A stretch of DNA of 64,000 bases, taken from the NCBI GenBank assembly GCA_029959085.1, contig JARWIR010000005.1, forward strand, positions 2,296,501-2,360,500, written 5' to 3'. The notes beneath the pieces were generated by a model. That model was not told the DNA's origin, ran no database searches, and was given only the letters and a program-made list of their open reading frames with translations. The DNA is from Nemophila menziesii. Taxonomy: Eukaryota > Streptophyta > Magnoliopsida > Boraginales > Hydrophyllaceae. Shown here one piece after another: positions 28,489 through 38,900 of this stretch. A program made the position numbers and the translations under genes. Each line of letters opens with the position of its first letter. The stretch's first letter is position 1.

Positions 28489-31107
28489 ATGGGCAAGGAC
28501 TTGGTGGCGGTGGGAGGTTTAATTGGCAACATTGAGGAATCTAACCGGGTTCCTAAGCGAGCAATTAAGTTTGTTGATCGTGACGACCTGTCACCCGTTG
28601 AAGAACCTCGAATTAGGGATGCTGATAAATCCATGGTGGCTGTTCCGGTGAAGGTGACTCAACAGATGAGTATATGTGATGGAGGCGGTTCTCAATCAAC
28701 GGCTACAACAATGATCAGAAATCCAATTTATGGCGACCTGACCGTGGATATTGCACTGGAGGAAGACAACATTGTTGATGATCCTGCTTCCCAGAATATA
28801 TCCATGAAGCCGCCGCATCCTTCATATAGCACAGAACCTTCGGAAGTTCCAGGTAACTCTTTCACTGAATTTCCCTTTTTGGCTGATAGGGGCGATGTGT
28901 GTGCAGTTCATCAGGTGGTGGATGGGTTGGATAAACATCAATTTGAGCAGGTTGTTGTCGGAAATCAGATCGAGGAAGAGTGTAATGTCACGGGGACAAC
29001 TACAGGGGAGAAGGGAACGAACAATGTAGTGATGGGCCGATCATATAAGGACGCCGCTTCGGAACCTGATGGTATGCAACAAAGTCCTCGGTCAGAGAGT
29101 ATGCCTGGAGTTCATCGGGTTCATAATACGGTTCAGTGTGGAACAAGTAAGGTTCTCCCGGTGCAAGATTCATTCGATTTCTTCAACATGACTGACGATA
29201 TCCCGGTACAGGATGATTCCTATCCCCAGCTTATCCGAACAGCAGCTCAAAAAATCCAGGGCTGTAAGGTATGGAATCGTTCACTAGTTATCCGTCTTTT
29301 GGGGTATAATGTTGGGTATAAGTATATGTTGAGTAAATTACATCAAATATGGTCTCCGAAAGCGCATATGGAATTAGTGGATATAGGGTTCGGGTATTTT
29401 ATGGCTCAGTTTTCCAATAATGAAGATTACGATAAGGTTTTGAACGGAGGGCCATGGATGGTTCTTGATAGATACTTGATAGTGCGGGCGTGGGAACCCT
29501 CATTTAAACCACAAGATACTCCTGTTATTAAGACAACCGTGTGGGTTCGTTTGCCTTGGCTCCCGTTAATTAATTATACCGAGGAGATCCTTTCGGCTAT
29601 AGGTAATCTCATCGGTAAAATGGTTAGAATTGACCCGTTCACTAAATCACGGAAAAGAGGTAATTTCGCGCGTCTCGCGGTAGAAGTAGAACTAGAAAAG
29701 CCGTTAGTTGCTATGATTCGAATTCAAGAACACGTTCAAAAAGTGGAATATGAGGGTTTGCATTTAATTTGTTTCGAATGCGGTAAGTTTGGTCATTCCA
29801 AAAGTGATTGTCCGAGTCTCCGCAAATCAGGAGGTCAGCCGGAGGAGAAAGATGATATTTCTAGCAGTGGGGTAATTAGAGAGAGCGATGAATCTTTACA
29901 GAAAGCGCGTTACGGGGAGTGGATGACCGTGGATAGGGGAAAAGGGAGACCTAAGAACAGGACAGCTGAACAGGGGTTTAAAGCTCCTCCGAAAGGTGTT
30001 TTTTCGGGAGGGAAGAAACAAGTAGGGACTCCGAACAAGAAGTCTGGTGTTTGGGTAGAAAAGAAATCCTTGGTGAGTGGCTCGAGATTCGAATCCTTAG
30101 TTGACTTAGATGAGGTGGAGGATGAGAAAAGATTGAGTAGTGAAGACACAACGTCTAAGAGAGAGCTGGTAGCAACATCGGACCATAAAAAGAAGTCAGC
30201 TGAGGTTTCAAATGAACTATCCCATGTCGTTATAAATACTTCTGAGAATGGGCTTAAAAGGGGCTTCTTTGATTCTGATAACCAAGTCATTACAGATGGG
30301 GAAACTATGGCACGTGCGAACAAGGGAAAGAGCAAAGTATCTGATCAAATTCAATCTGTTTCAAAGGTTAGCAAGGATGGTTTCCTAGATGGGCGTTTAA
30401 GGGAGTTCATTCCGTTAGGTAACTCTTCGAATGCTATGAATAGAGAGACTCAGATAGTGCAACAGGACACATTATTAGTGGATGCCGAACGGGGTCAAAT
30501 AAACGAGAATATACCACAAGTTGAGAGCATCTCAGAGTTTGGAAAGTTGGACAATCTGAATGGGGCAATCAGGGACCAATCTGCAAATTCAGATAAGTTA
30601 GTTTATAATATGAGCAGTAGTAAACTTGGAGAGATCAGTGGTGCAAAGTGTGTGGTACAGTCAATGGTCCAGCAGGGGTTCGAGGTTCATGACAATTTGA
30701 CTGATAAGTCTGATTTGGTTCGGCCTGCAATGGATTCGAGGGACATCCGTAATTCAGCAGATCCTGTACCTTTCAGTGAAGCTCTCGGTTCTATGGGGGA
30801 GTTGGAACCTGGTCCGTACAATAATATTGGGGCTACCGTTAATAATATTGGGGTTACCTTGACTGAAGTTTTACCCCAAACCGAGCAGATAGATATTAGT
30901 CATATTCAGCAAGTTATTCCCTTCGAACAAGATCTGACCTTGACAGAGTTTCTCACTGGTAAGCCAGCACGATTATACCTCGGGGATGATGACAGCAGCC
31001 CAACTCCGATGGAAGGGGTCCAAGGTGGAGTTGGTGGTAATAGAATCGTGAAATTATCCGAGAGTGTAAATGCGAATAGGGTGGGACGGGATCTGGCTCA
31101 TCATTGA
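28489..31107 (+). CDS. LINE ORF1 protein (DUF4283, CCHC)
   Basis: An 872-residue protein from the ATG at 28489. The N-terminal ~250 residues are acidic and low in known motifs. Residues ~260-400 form a DUF4283 domain (KVWNRSLVIRLLGYNVGYKY, NGGPWMVLDRYLIVRAWEPS, TTVWVRLPWLPLINY). The zinc knuckle CFECGKFGHSKSDC lies at about 428-441. A long Ser/Glu-rich tail follows. Such proteins bind the element RNA and accompany it into the nucleus. ORF1 lies in the same frame as ORF2 but is separated from it by stops, so ORF2 probably needs reinitiation. The start is the first ATG after a short leader and gives the full domain set. Confidence 0.93.
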   Translation: MGKDLVAVGGLIGNIEESNRVPKRAIKFVDRDDLSPVEEPRIRDADKSMVAVPVKVTQQMSICDGGGSQSTATTMIRNPIYGDLTVDIALEEDNIVDDPASQNISMKPPHPSYSTEPSEVPGNSFTEFPFLADRGDVCAVHQVVDGLDKHQFEQVVVGNQIEEECNVTGTTTGEKGTNNVVMGRSYKDAASEPDGMQQSPRSESMPGVHRVHNTVQCGTSKVLPVQDSFDFFNMTDDIPVQDDSYPQLIRTAAQKIQGCKVWNRSLVIRLLGYNVGYKYMLSKLHQIWSPKAHMELVDIGFGYFMAQFSNNEDYDKVLNGGPWMVLDRYLIVRAWEPSFKPQDTPVIKTTVWVRLPWLPLINYTEEILSAIGNLIGKMVRIDPFTKSRKRGNFARLAVEVELEKPLVAMIRIQEHVQKVEYEGLHLICFECGKFGHSKSDCPSLRKSGGQPEEKDDISSSGVIRESDESLQKARYGEWMTVDRGKGRPKNRTAEQGFKAPPKGVFSGGKKQVGTPNKKSGVWVEKKSLVSGSRFESLVDLDEVEDEKRLSSEDTTSKRELVATSDHKKKSAEVSNELSHVVINTSENGLKRGFFDSDNQVITDGETMARANKGKSKVSDQIQSVSKVSKDGFLDGRLREFIPLGNSSNAMNRETQIVQQDTLLVDAERGQINENIPQVESISEFGKLDNLNGAIRDQSANSDKLVYNMSSSKLGEISGAKCVVQSMVQQGFEVHDNLTDKSDLVRPAMDSRDIRNSADPVPFSEALGSMGELEPGPYNNIGATVNNIGVTLTEVLPQTEQIDISHIQQVIPFEQDLTLTEFLTGKPARLYLGDDDSSPTPMEGVQGGVGGNRIVKLSESVNANRVGRDLAHH

Positions 31108-31200
31108 GAGTTGGTCCTTTTTTTTTTCTTTGGTATTGTTTTGGTTTGTTTTATTTAATTTATTTTTAGTTTGGTTTGTGATTCTGTTTTATTGTTTACC

Positions 31201-34200
31201 ATGTCTGTTACACATTCTTTTAATTCCGGGGGGTGGGATTCGCTTCCCATCCCTCTTAATATTTTATTTTGGAATTGCCGAGGTGCTAATAGTGCAGATT
31301 TTAGACAAGAATTCAACGATTTGCGAGCTAGACATAAGCCCATCATCGCCATTATCGTTGAGACTAAGGCGGCGGGAGCGGATGCAACGAGAATTATAAA
31401 ATCACTTAACATGCGTAAATCCATTCGGGTGGATGCAAATGGTTTTTCAGGAGGGATTTGGATCTTATGGAACACGGAGGATATTTCGGTTCAACTTTTA
31501 TCGGCAGGTAAACAAGTTATTAATGTTCGTATATCTAATGTATCTTGTGTATCTTGGATTCTTTCTGCAGTTTACGCTAGCCCTAGAGATTGGATTAGAG
31601 ATTATCTCTGGGACGCTCTCGAAACAGCTTCAAGAAATGTGTTTGAACCTTGGCTAGTTATAGGAGATTTCAATCAGATAGGGGATCCGGCGGATAAAAG
31701 TGGTGGAGTTGAAGGTATCACGCCTCTCATGGCTAGGTTTGAAAGATGGGTAAGCATTTGTGGGATTGCGGATTTGGGTTTCGAAGGTCCAAGATTTACC
31801 TGGAGTGACTCGTGGCATACGGGGATGAGAATTATGAAGCGGTTGGATCGAGCTTACGGTAATGAGTTTTGGAAGGAAGTGTTTACTTCAACACGGGTTA
31901 GTCATTTGCCTAGAATCCACTCGGACCATGCTCCTTTGCTCATTTCGTGTAATATCAAATCCGATAAAATTCATTTAGAACGTCGTTTTAGATTCGAGAA
32001 TGCATGGTGTTTAGATAACAGCTTCAAAGAACTCGTGGGTAAAAAATGCAGATCTAATAACACAAGTTTAACGGAAAACATTTCTACTATTAGACGGGAG
32101 TTGGAGGTTTGGAAACATAGCACATTTGGTGATATTTTTCGTAAGAAGAAGAGGTTATTGGCACGTATCGCGGGTATTCAGAGAAAACTACAGCAAGAGT
32201 ATAACGGGTCTTTGGTCAGTTTGGAGAAGCGACTCAGTAAGGAATATGAAAGTGTTCTGGATCAAGAAGAAGCGCATTGGTTTCAACGAGCGAATGTAGA
32301 TTGGGTTTTCTCGGGAGAGCGGAACACTCGACTTTATCACCTTGCAGTTCGCATTAAACAAGGAGGTTTGAACCGCTTTCAAATCAAGGATAGTAGTCAT
32401 GATGTGATTTCGGATGAGCTGGTGGAAAAAGCATGGGTTAGGAATTTCTTTAAAGAGCTTTTTTCGATGGAAGATAATACTCCGATTCGTTTTTCTTTAC
32501 CCGCCCTTCAGATTCTAGATCAGGTTTCAGTAAATATTTTGCGGGAAGAGGTGTCGGATATTGAGGTTCGCCAGGCTCTCTTCCAAATGCAGCCCCATAA
32601 AGCAGCTGGGCCGGACGGTCTGACAGCAGGTTTTTATCAAAAGTGCTGGGACATTGTTGGTTTTTCGGTTTGTAACATGATTCGACAAGCGTTAAGTACA
32701 GGTAGCTTTCCGAAAGAAATTTTGGGAACATTTATTCATCTCATTCCCAAAGTGACTGTTCCGGATTATATCACCCAGTTCAGGCCAATCAGTTTAATTA
32801 ATGTGGTTTTTAAGATATGTATGAAAGTTCTTGTTAATCGCCTTAGACCCATGTTGGACAAGTTGATTGGTCCATATCAGAATAGTTTTCTCCCCAAGAG
32901 ATCCACAATTGATAATGTAGTATTAGTTAGTGAAGTAGATTACAGTTTCAGACATGCCAAAGGGGTTAAAAGTTTCATGGCCATTAAAGTGGATTTGGCG
33001 AAAGCTTATGACAGGCTCAGATGGGATTTCATTAGAGATACTTTGGAGTCCTTGGGGATGCCGACTTGTTGGATTTCAGTTATCATGTCAGGAATGCAAG
33101 ATAATGAGTTTAGTGTTCTTTGGAGGGGCAGTCCCTTAGAAGCCTTCTCACCACAAAGAGGTATCCGACAGGGAGATCCCATATCTCCCTATCTATTCGT
33201 CTTATGCATGGAACGGTTCTCTCTTCTGATTCAGAATTTGGTCAATAGCGGAGCATGGACACCTTTCCGTTTTTGTTCAAGGGGAGTTTCTATATCCCAT
33301 ATTTTTTTCGCTGATGATTTAATATTATTTTCGGAGGCTTCTATTGAAAATTTGGATATTTTGCAGGATTCTCTAAAAGTTTTTTGCCAAGATGCGGGTC
33401 AAACTGTCAGCAAGGAAAAGTCTGTAATATACTTCTCCCGTAACGTGAATGAGGAGCTTGCGGAGAGTATCACTGTTCGTAGCGGATATTCCAGAAGTGA
33501 AGGTTTGGGTTCTTATTTGGGAGTCCCAATCTTATCGGCGAGGAGACCTAGAGGATTTTTTAGTAATATCACTAATGGATTACAAGGTAAACTAGCGGGT
33601 TGGAAGGGTAAAGTTCTTTCATTAGCAGGTCGCATTACCTTAGCTCATTCGGTATTAAGTGCAATGCCTGTCTATATCATGCAAGTAGAGAAGTTACCGG
33701 TGTATATTTGCGATGAAATTGATCGGATTGTGCGGGATTTCATATGGGGTTCTTCGGAAGAGCAAAGAAAAATTAGCTGGTTGTCATGGGAGAAGATTTG
33801 TATGCCTAAGAAGGTTGGAGGTTTAGGATTTAGAAAAGCGGAAAATATGAATCGTGCTCTCCTTGGCAAGTTAGGTTGGAAAGTTTTAAATGACAACAAT
33901 TCGCTTTGGTCCATCGTTCTTAGACAGAAGTATTTCAAAGGTAATATAATGCATTATGTGCCTAAGTCTTATGATTCGCAAATTTGTAGAGCCATAGTGG
34001 AAGGCATTGCAGTAGTTAGACGCGGATCCCGGTGGTTCTTACGTAATGGTGAGCTTATTTCCTTTTGGCTAGATATTTGGATTGGAGATGTTCCTTTGAT
34101 AGAGTGTGCATTAGTTCCAGTTGATAGTAATCTTCGTTTTAAGAAGGTTAAGGAATTCATTAGTGATAACGGGGTGTGGAATTGGGACACCTTCCAGCAC

Positions 34201-35646
34201 TTACTTCCGAGTGGAAAGTTATTAGAGATAGCGGCTTGCGGAGTTTCCGGTGATTCGGAAGATAAGGATGTCTTATCCTGGTCATTTGAGACTAATGGAA
34301 TCTTTTCGGTTAAATCAACACGTTTCCCTGCTCCGGTTATTACCAATGAAGTAGGGATTAATTGGGAGAGATTGTGGAAGATAAGGTGTCCGCAAAAAGT
34401 CCGGGTGTTGATTTGGCGGGCGGTACAAGAGAGGTTGGCGACTAGAGGGAACCTATGCCGCCGGGGAATGGATGTTCCAGCTATTTGCCCCTGGTGTGGA
34501 ACATATGAAGAGAATGCCTCCCATTTGTTCAGATTCTGTACAAATATTAGAAGCATATGGGATGAAATTAATAAAGAGTTGGTTTGGGCCAACAGTAGCT
34601 CTGGAGTATCTGATCATACGGACACCCAAAGAAGGTTAGTAACGTTAGATTCGGTTGCCCTTCCTAGTGCTTTTTCTCGCCTTTCTTTGTCTACTATTTT
34701 GCAGGTTCCGGAACAGGTGGGAGAGGCTGCTTCTCGCCTCAGTTCTCTAGCCGGCAGACCCTTTGCTAGTACTGCTGCAGGGTCCGGGAATGTTGCTGAT
34801 CAGGTGCCTGACTTTTCTGAGCAGCCAAGACAACACCAACAGATCGGGACAGTGATTAGTACAGTGGCGTGGTGGAATAAACATCTAGCTGGGGATTGGT
34901 TTTTCGCAGGTATACGATGGAATGTATTTTTTAGTGCAATGATTGGAGTTATATGGGCGGCGAGAAATGATTCTGTTTTTAATGGTGTGGGATTCCCTAA
35001 TAGTAAAGTTCTGATCCGTAAAGCCAAACATCTTGCTAGTGGGTACACTCGTGCGTGGCTGGGTCATCTTGGGGAGAGTACATCGCGTAGGAGTTATGTG
35101 GAATTCATTGGATGGTGCAAGCCAAGTAGCGGTCTTAAGCTTAACACGGATGGGTGTTTCATTAGTAGTGTAGGAAGTGGAGGAGCTGGAGGTATTATTC
35201 GAGACAAGGAGGGTAGTTGGATTCGTGGGTTTACAGCTAAAATAAAATGTAATTCGGCAGAAGAAGCTGAGTTGTTAGCTTTGTCTGGTGGCTTACATAT
35301 GGCAGAAGATTTAGGAGTACATTTTTTGGACGTTGAAACTGATTCCAAAACCGTGGCTGAGGTAATTTCCCAAGTTAGTGATAATCGAAGGTCCTCTTGT
35401 GTTTGGGTTGATGATATTAAGAGTGTTTTGATGAGGAATAGTAATTTCAAAGTTCACACCGTGTATAGAGAGGCGAACACATGTGCGGATTGGCTTGCAA
35501 GATTGGGTTTTCGTCAAGAGGAACAATTTTTAATGCATCCTGATCCTCCGGATGGGATATGGAAACTCCTAACTCGGGATAGATATGGATGGCGCACACC
35601 TAGAATGATTTATAGCTCAGATTTTGATGTTGGTCTCGAGTTTTAG
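31201..35646 (+). CDS. LINE ORF2: endonuclease, reverse transcriptase, RNase H
   Basis: A 1481-residue polyprotein; the ATG at 31201 is the first in frame and precedes the endonuclease by ~20 residues. AP-type endonuclease (about 20-250): FWNCRGAN, VETKAAG, GDFNQ (Asp ~156), RLDRAY, SDHAPLL. Reverse transcriptase (~470-760): PDGLTAGFYQ, FRPISLINVVFK, DLAKAYDRLRWDF, GIRQGDPISPYLF and catalytic FADD (Asp ~705 and 706). Zinc-binding zf-RVT region (~1060-1110) with CPWCGTYEENASHLFRFC. RNase H (~1310-1440) keeps D1317 (NTDG), E1357 (AELLAL), D1381 (VETDS) and D1430 (CADWLA). It nicks the target, primes reverse transcription there and can degrade the RNA template. No break was seen. Confidence 0.95.
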   Translation: MSVTHSFNSGGWDSLPIPLNILFWNCRGANSADFRQEFNDLRARHKPIIAIIVETKAAGADATRIIKSLNMRKSIRVDANGFSGGIWILWNTEDISVQLLSAGKQVINVRISNVSCVSWILSAVYASPRDWIRDYLWDALETASRNVFEPWLVIGDFNQIGDPADKSGGVEGITPLMARFERWVSICGIADLGFEGPRFTWSDSWHTGMRIMKRLDRAYGNEFWKEVFTSTRVSHLPRIHSDHAPLLISCNIKSDKIHLERRFRFENAWCLDNSFKELVGKKCRSNNTSLTENISTIRRELEVWKHSTFGDIFRKKKRLLARIAGIQRKLQQEYNGSLVSLEKRLSKEYESVLDQEEAHWFQRANVDWVFSGERNTRLYHLAVRIKQGGLNRFQIKDSSHDVISDELVEKAWVRNFFKELFSMEDNTPIRFSLPALQILDQVSVNILREEVSDIEVRQALFQMQPHKAAGPDGLTAGFYQKCWDIVGFSVCNMIRQALSTGSFPKEILGTFIHLIPKVTVPDYITQFRPISLINVVFKICMKVLVNRLRPMLDKLIGPYQNSFLPKRSTIDNVVLVSEVDYSFRHAKGVKSFMAIKVDLAKAYDRLRWDFIRDTLESLGMPTCWISVIMSGMQDNEFSVLWRGSPLEAFSPQRGIRQGDPISPYLFVLCMERFSLLIQNLVNSGAWTPFRFCSRGVSISHIFFADDLILFSEASIENLDILQDSLKVFCQDAGQTVSKEKSVIYFSRNVNEELAESITVRSGYSRSEGLGSYLGVPILSARRPRGFFSNITNGLQGKLAGWKGKVLSLAGRITLAHSVLSAMPVYIMQVEKLPVYICDEIDRIVRDFIWGSSEEQRKISWLSWEKICMPKKVGGLGFRKAENMNRALLGKLGWKVLNDNNSLWSIVLRQKYFKGNIMHYVPKSYDSQICRAIVEGIAVVRRGSRWFLRNGELISFWLDIWIGDVPLIECALVPVDSNLRFKKVKEFISDNGVWNWDTFQHLLPSGKLLEIAACGVSGDSEDKDVLSWSFETNGIFSVKSTRFPAPVITNEVGINWERLWKIRCPQKVRVLIWRAVQERLATRGNLCRRGMDVPAICPWCGTYEENASHLFRFCTNIRSIWDEINKELVWANSSSGVSDHTDTQRRLVTLDSVALPSAFSRLSLSTILQVPEQVGEAASRLSSLAGRPFASTAAGSGNVADQVPDFSEQPRQHQQIGTVISTVAWWNKHLAGDWFFAGIRWNVFFSAMIGVIWAARNDSVFNGVGFPNSKVLIRKAKHLASGYTRAWLGHLGESTSRRSYVEFIGWCKPSSGLKLNTDGCFISSVGSGGAGGIIRDKEGSWIRGFTAKIKCNSAEEAELLALSGGLHMAEDLGVHFLDVETDSKTVAEVISQVSDNRRSSCVWVDDIKSVLMRNSNFKVHTVYREANTCADWLARLGFRQEEQFLMHPDPPDGIWKLLTRDRYGWRTPRMIYSSDFDVGLEF

Positions 35647-35661
35647 ATAGTGCGTTAAACC

Positions 35662-35673
35662 GGTCTTCGGACC
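35662..35673 (+). other. LINE 3' stem-loop
   Basis: GGTCTTCGGACC forms a 4-bp stem closed by a TTCG tetraloop, followed by TCCCTTGTATTA and the A-tail. The 35-bp insertion at 10401 carries the same segment. Stem bases differ but pairing is kept in the RNase H tails at 9.6 and 25.7 kb. It is probably the site where the reverse transcriptase recognises the RNA. Confidence 0.75.
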
Positions 35674-35791
35674 TCCCTTGTATTAAAAAAAAAAGATATT
35701 GCTCTTTTGGGTTTTTCTGAAGTTTTTTTTAAAGTTAACGTTTTTTCTCTAAATAATTGATGATTTGGCATAGGAAGAATTTTTTTTTACG

Positions 35792-35925
35792 GATTTGGCA
35801 CAAAGACAGTATCACGAACACCGCCTTTAAGCAAAATTGTATTTCTGTTTAGGGCGGTCAGTCAACCACCGCCCTTACAATTTTGCCTAAGGACTGTGTT
35901 CAGGATACCGTCCTTATGCCAAATC
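35792..35925. mobile_element. Foldback MITE-like palindrome
   Basis: About 48 bp starting GATTTGGCACAAAGACAGTA pairs with a diverged inverted complement ending at TATGCCAAATCT. The centre holds a second small inverted pair, GGGCGGT and ACCGCCC. The 134-bp unit could form a long hairpin. It lies just downstream of the intact LINE. No target duplication was resolved. Confidence 0.6.
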
Positions 35926-38900
35926 TATAATTACTTTATTTTTTATGCTAAATTGCTAATTATTTATTAAAAATGTTAAGATTAAAAAAAACTTGTTATT
36001 CTGAGTATAAATTCTTTCTATCTTAATAGTATAATATGAGGATAAGAAAATCATTTGAACAAAAAAAAAAGGATAAGAAAATGAGAAAGACCAAATTTGA
36101 TGTGTGTAATGATTTTGTTTTTCAAAAAAGGTTATAAGCGGGAAGATGATGGCACAATTTGCGAGCCATATGAATTTTATCAAGAACCCAGAGAAAGCTG
36201 GTCTGGTCTGTCTATCTGCAATTTCACATGTCAAAGTTGGGACCTTTGGGTTCCTTCTTTCCCAAAATACCCTCCAAAACAAACTTTTAGCAAATATCTT
36301 GATCATGCAAATTCAGGATATGATGGATGGGATCCTAATTTGTTCCATCATCTATCCACTTGCCCACCTCATTCTCTCGTGGCTAGTACGTTATTGTATT
36401 AGTGTCATTCATTCCTCTACACATTATTGGCATGTGATTAACAATTTAACATGCCACTTATATGGTTTTGTCCATTCCATATCGGATCCAAGATTTCTTA
36501 ATTGTGGTAGATTAATATTCGCCTGAAATTTTCTTTTATGGGGGACTCTAATTTATTAACAGGAAGGACAAACTTTTTAATTTTTAGTTGGTTGGGCTGT
36601 AATTTGATTTTATTTACTTCTAACAGAAATGAATAAATTTGCACTATACCACAAGTGATTTATTCTCTCCAATTTAATAAAATTACAATGGTTAGAGACA
36701 TGTCCATGTCTCCTTTGTCATGGTTTAGCTATAGACTAGTCAAGTGTTAATCAAATGGCAGGATTAGTCTTAATCAACAAGCTGTTAACCATAGTGGGAT
36801 CCCGAATGATACGTTACAAAAGATAATAAGAGAATATTTTTTTGATTGACATGATGTTTAAGAAGACTAATGCTAAATTGAATGGGGTCACCTTTTGGCA
36901 ACTAAGAAAATTGCCCGGATAGAAATGGGAAAATGAAACACAAGGGCACATCAAACTAATTTTACATTTATATTTTTAGAAGAGGAAAAATCATGAATCC
37001 GTGCCAAGGGCAATTTAGTCATTTCTTAGAAGGAATAGTATGCTAGATGGCTAGTGAATGTGGCCTCCCTAAAGGGTGCATGTGAATGTGGTATGGGGCC
37101 AGCAAAGACTCGAAGGGAGGAGAGAGAGAATAACACACATGGGAAGCACATGAAGAAAATTGTACTAGCAGCTTTGAAAGAAGAGGAGAGGATTCTCTAC
37201 CAGAGACTCCTAGGGAATTCTAAAGCCTTGGATCAACATGGCAAAATCGTGGCCATTTAGTGAAAAGGTGAGCACTAATTTGTCAATCTTTTTTTCTCAT
37301 TCCCGTTTTTGCCCCTTTTTATCAAATTGGAGATCCTCTTAGTGACTTGTTTTTACAATTAAATTTAAGGATGTTAACTTAAAAGATACCTAATTTCAAA
37401 ATAAATTTCCTAATATATAAAACTTTATTTTTTTTAGAAAGTCCAAGTTATTAGTAGTTTCTTTTTTTTGTTACAAGGGACGTTTTTTTTTTTTCATAAG
37501 ATGCCTTGTTTATTTAACGGATGCATATTTTAACTGATAGTGATATTTATTTTATTTGATATAAAAATCCATTAGATTATATATTTTTCAATAAGAACTA
37601 AAAAAATCGCTAAATATCAATATTGACCATCTGTGACCACCACCAATCGACCACCACATGTATTATTACACGGGACATATTCCAAGATTTTACTTAGTAT
37701 CGAGATTTTACTGAATATACTCTGCAAATCTCAGAGAATATTTAGAATTCTATGAAGTATGCTTAATGAATTTTTTGAGTACAGTAAGTACATCTTCTGA
37801 ATTTTTTTTTGTCAACACTCTGAATATTGTTTAAAACCATTTATATTAACTGTAAATATTATAGAAGTTACAATTAATTGATGAGTATGAACGCAAAATC
37901 ACTGAGTATTTAACACAAAATCACTGAGTATTTAACACAAAATTACTAATTATTTAAAAATAGCAATCTGAAATTACAATTGAAAAACCAAGTTCCCATG
38001 CCATGGATCTTGACAAGAAGTGAATTAAGGTTGTCCAAGTTTAGATTCACAACGAAGCACATGCCCGTACTCGAATCTTCTTCATAGGAGAATGGAACTC
38101 AGGTCTTCTTCAAACGTCATGGAAAGAGTTTCGAGTTGTAAAAGCCATGGATGGGAATGGAACTTGGTCTTCCATGGATGTGTGTGAGTATGAAAAAAGG
38201 TTTCGATGGGTGCAAATATGTTCTGCTATTAACAATCGCTTTTCATGGTTGCGATATCTGATAAAAAACTCAGATGTCGCCATATTGCTTCCTTACAAAA
38301 CCACCACAGATAAGATTTTGGTGGGTAGGAGGTGGGTATAGGAAGGGAGAGTATAAAGAGGGAATTAGAAGTTGTAGGTAGGAATATGATTTATATGCGT
38401 ATTTATTTAGTATATATAGTTAGGGGTGATTGGATCTTGGTGAGGGGTATTCAAGACCCGTTGGTAAAAATTTCTTTATATTATATATACAATTTTTAGT
38501 TTATTCGATTTTATTTTGTAATCTAATGGGTTTAACCATAATTACACTTTTAAAATCATAACGTAATAATTTTAATCGAGAGCACATAATTGGGTTTCAA
38601 ACGATTTGGTTATCAATCGTTTTCAGTTTTAAACTCAAACTATTATCTTCACTATTCGTACGTCATATAGATAAAAAATATATAATATCCTCGCCTTTTG
38701 AAACTATTGGTTACAAAAAATATTTTATATTTATTTTGTTTAGCTATAATTGGTTTTTAATTATAATATATATTTTAAATAATAACTAGTAGTAAAATCA
38801 AATTAACCAAAGAATCATATTCCAAACAATTAAAGAATAAAGAGTAAGATTTTTTTTTTAAGCCAAATTAGTGTCCAATTATATGTCATGGATGGTTGCG

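Larger units (their letters stand above)
28396..35691 (+). mobile_element. Apparently intact L1-type LINE with RNase H
   Basis: A 7.3-kb non-LTR retrotransposon flanked by a perfect 16-bp duplication AAAGATATTGCTCTTT (28380-28395 and 35692-35707). The first 27 bp are an inverted copy of target flank, and recognisable element sequence starts about 28423. It has a ~66-nt leader, ORF1 (872 aa), a 93-nt gap, ORF2 (1481 aa) and a ~45-nt 3' UTR ending in a stem-loop and A-tail. Both ORFs are uninterrupted and all catalytic motifs are present, so it may be active or very recently so. A C-terminal RNase H marks the plant L1 group that acquired this domain. Confidence 0.96.

Noticed and set aside
29910..30335. 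141-residue minus-strand frame inside LINE ORF1
   Set aside because: Shadow of the sense coding sequence, which has the DUF4283 and CCHC motifs.
36097..36526. Overlapping 101- and 126-residue plus-strand frames
   Set aside because: The two frames contradict each other and neither has a recognisable domain or codon signal.
37054..37260. 68-residue Lys/Glu-rich frame
   Set aside because: No homology recognised and no flanking gene structure; could be chance in purine-rich DNA.
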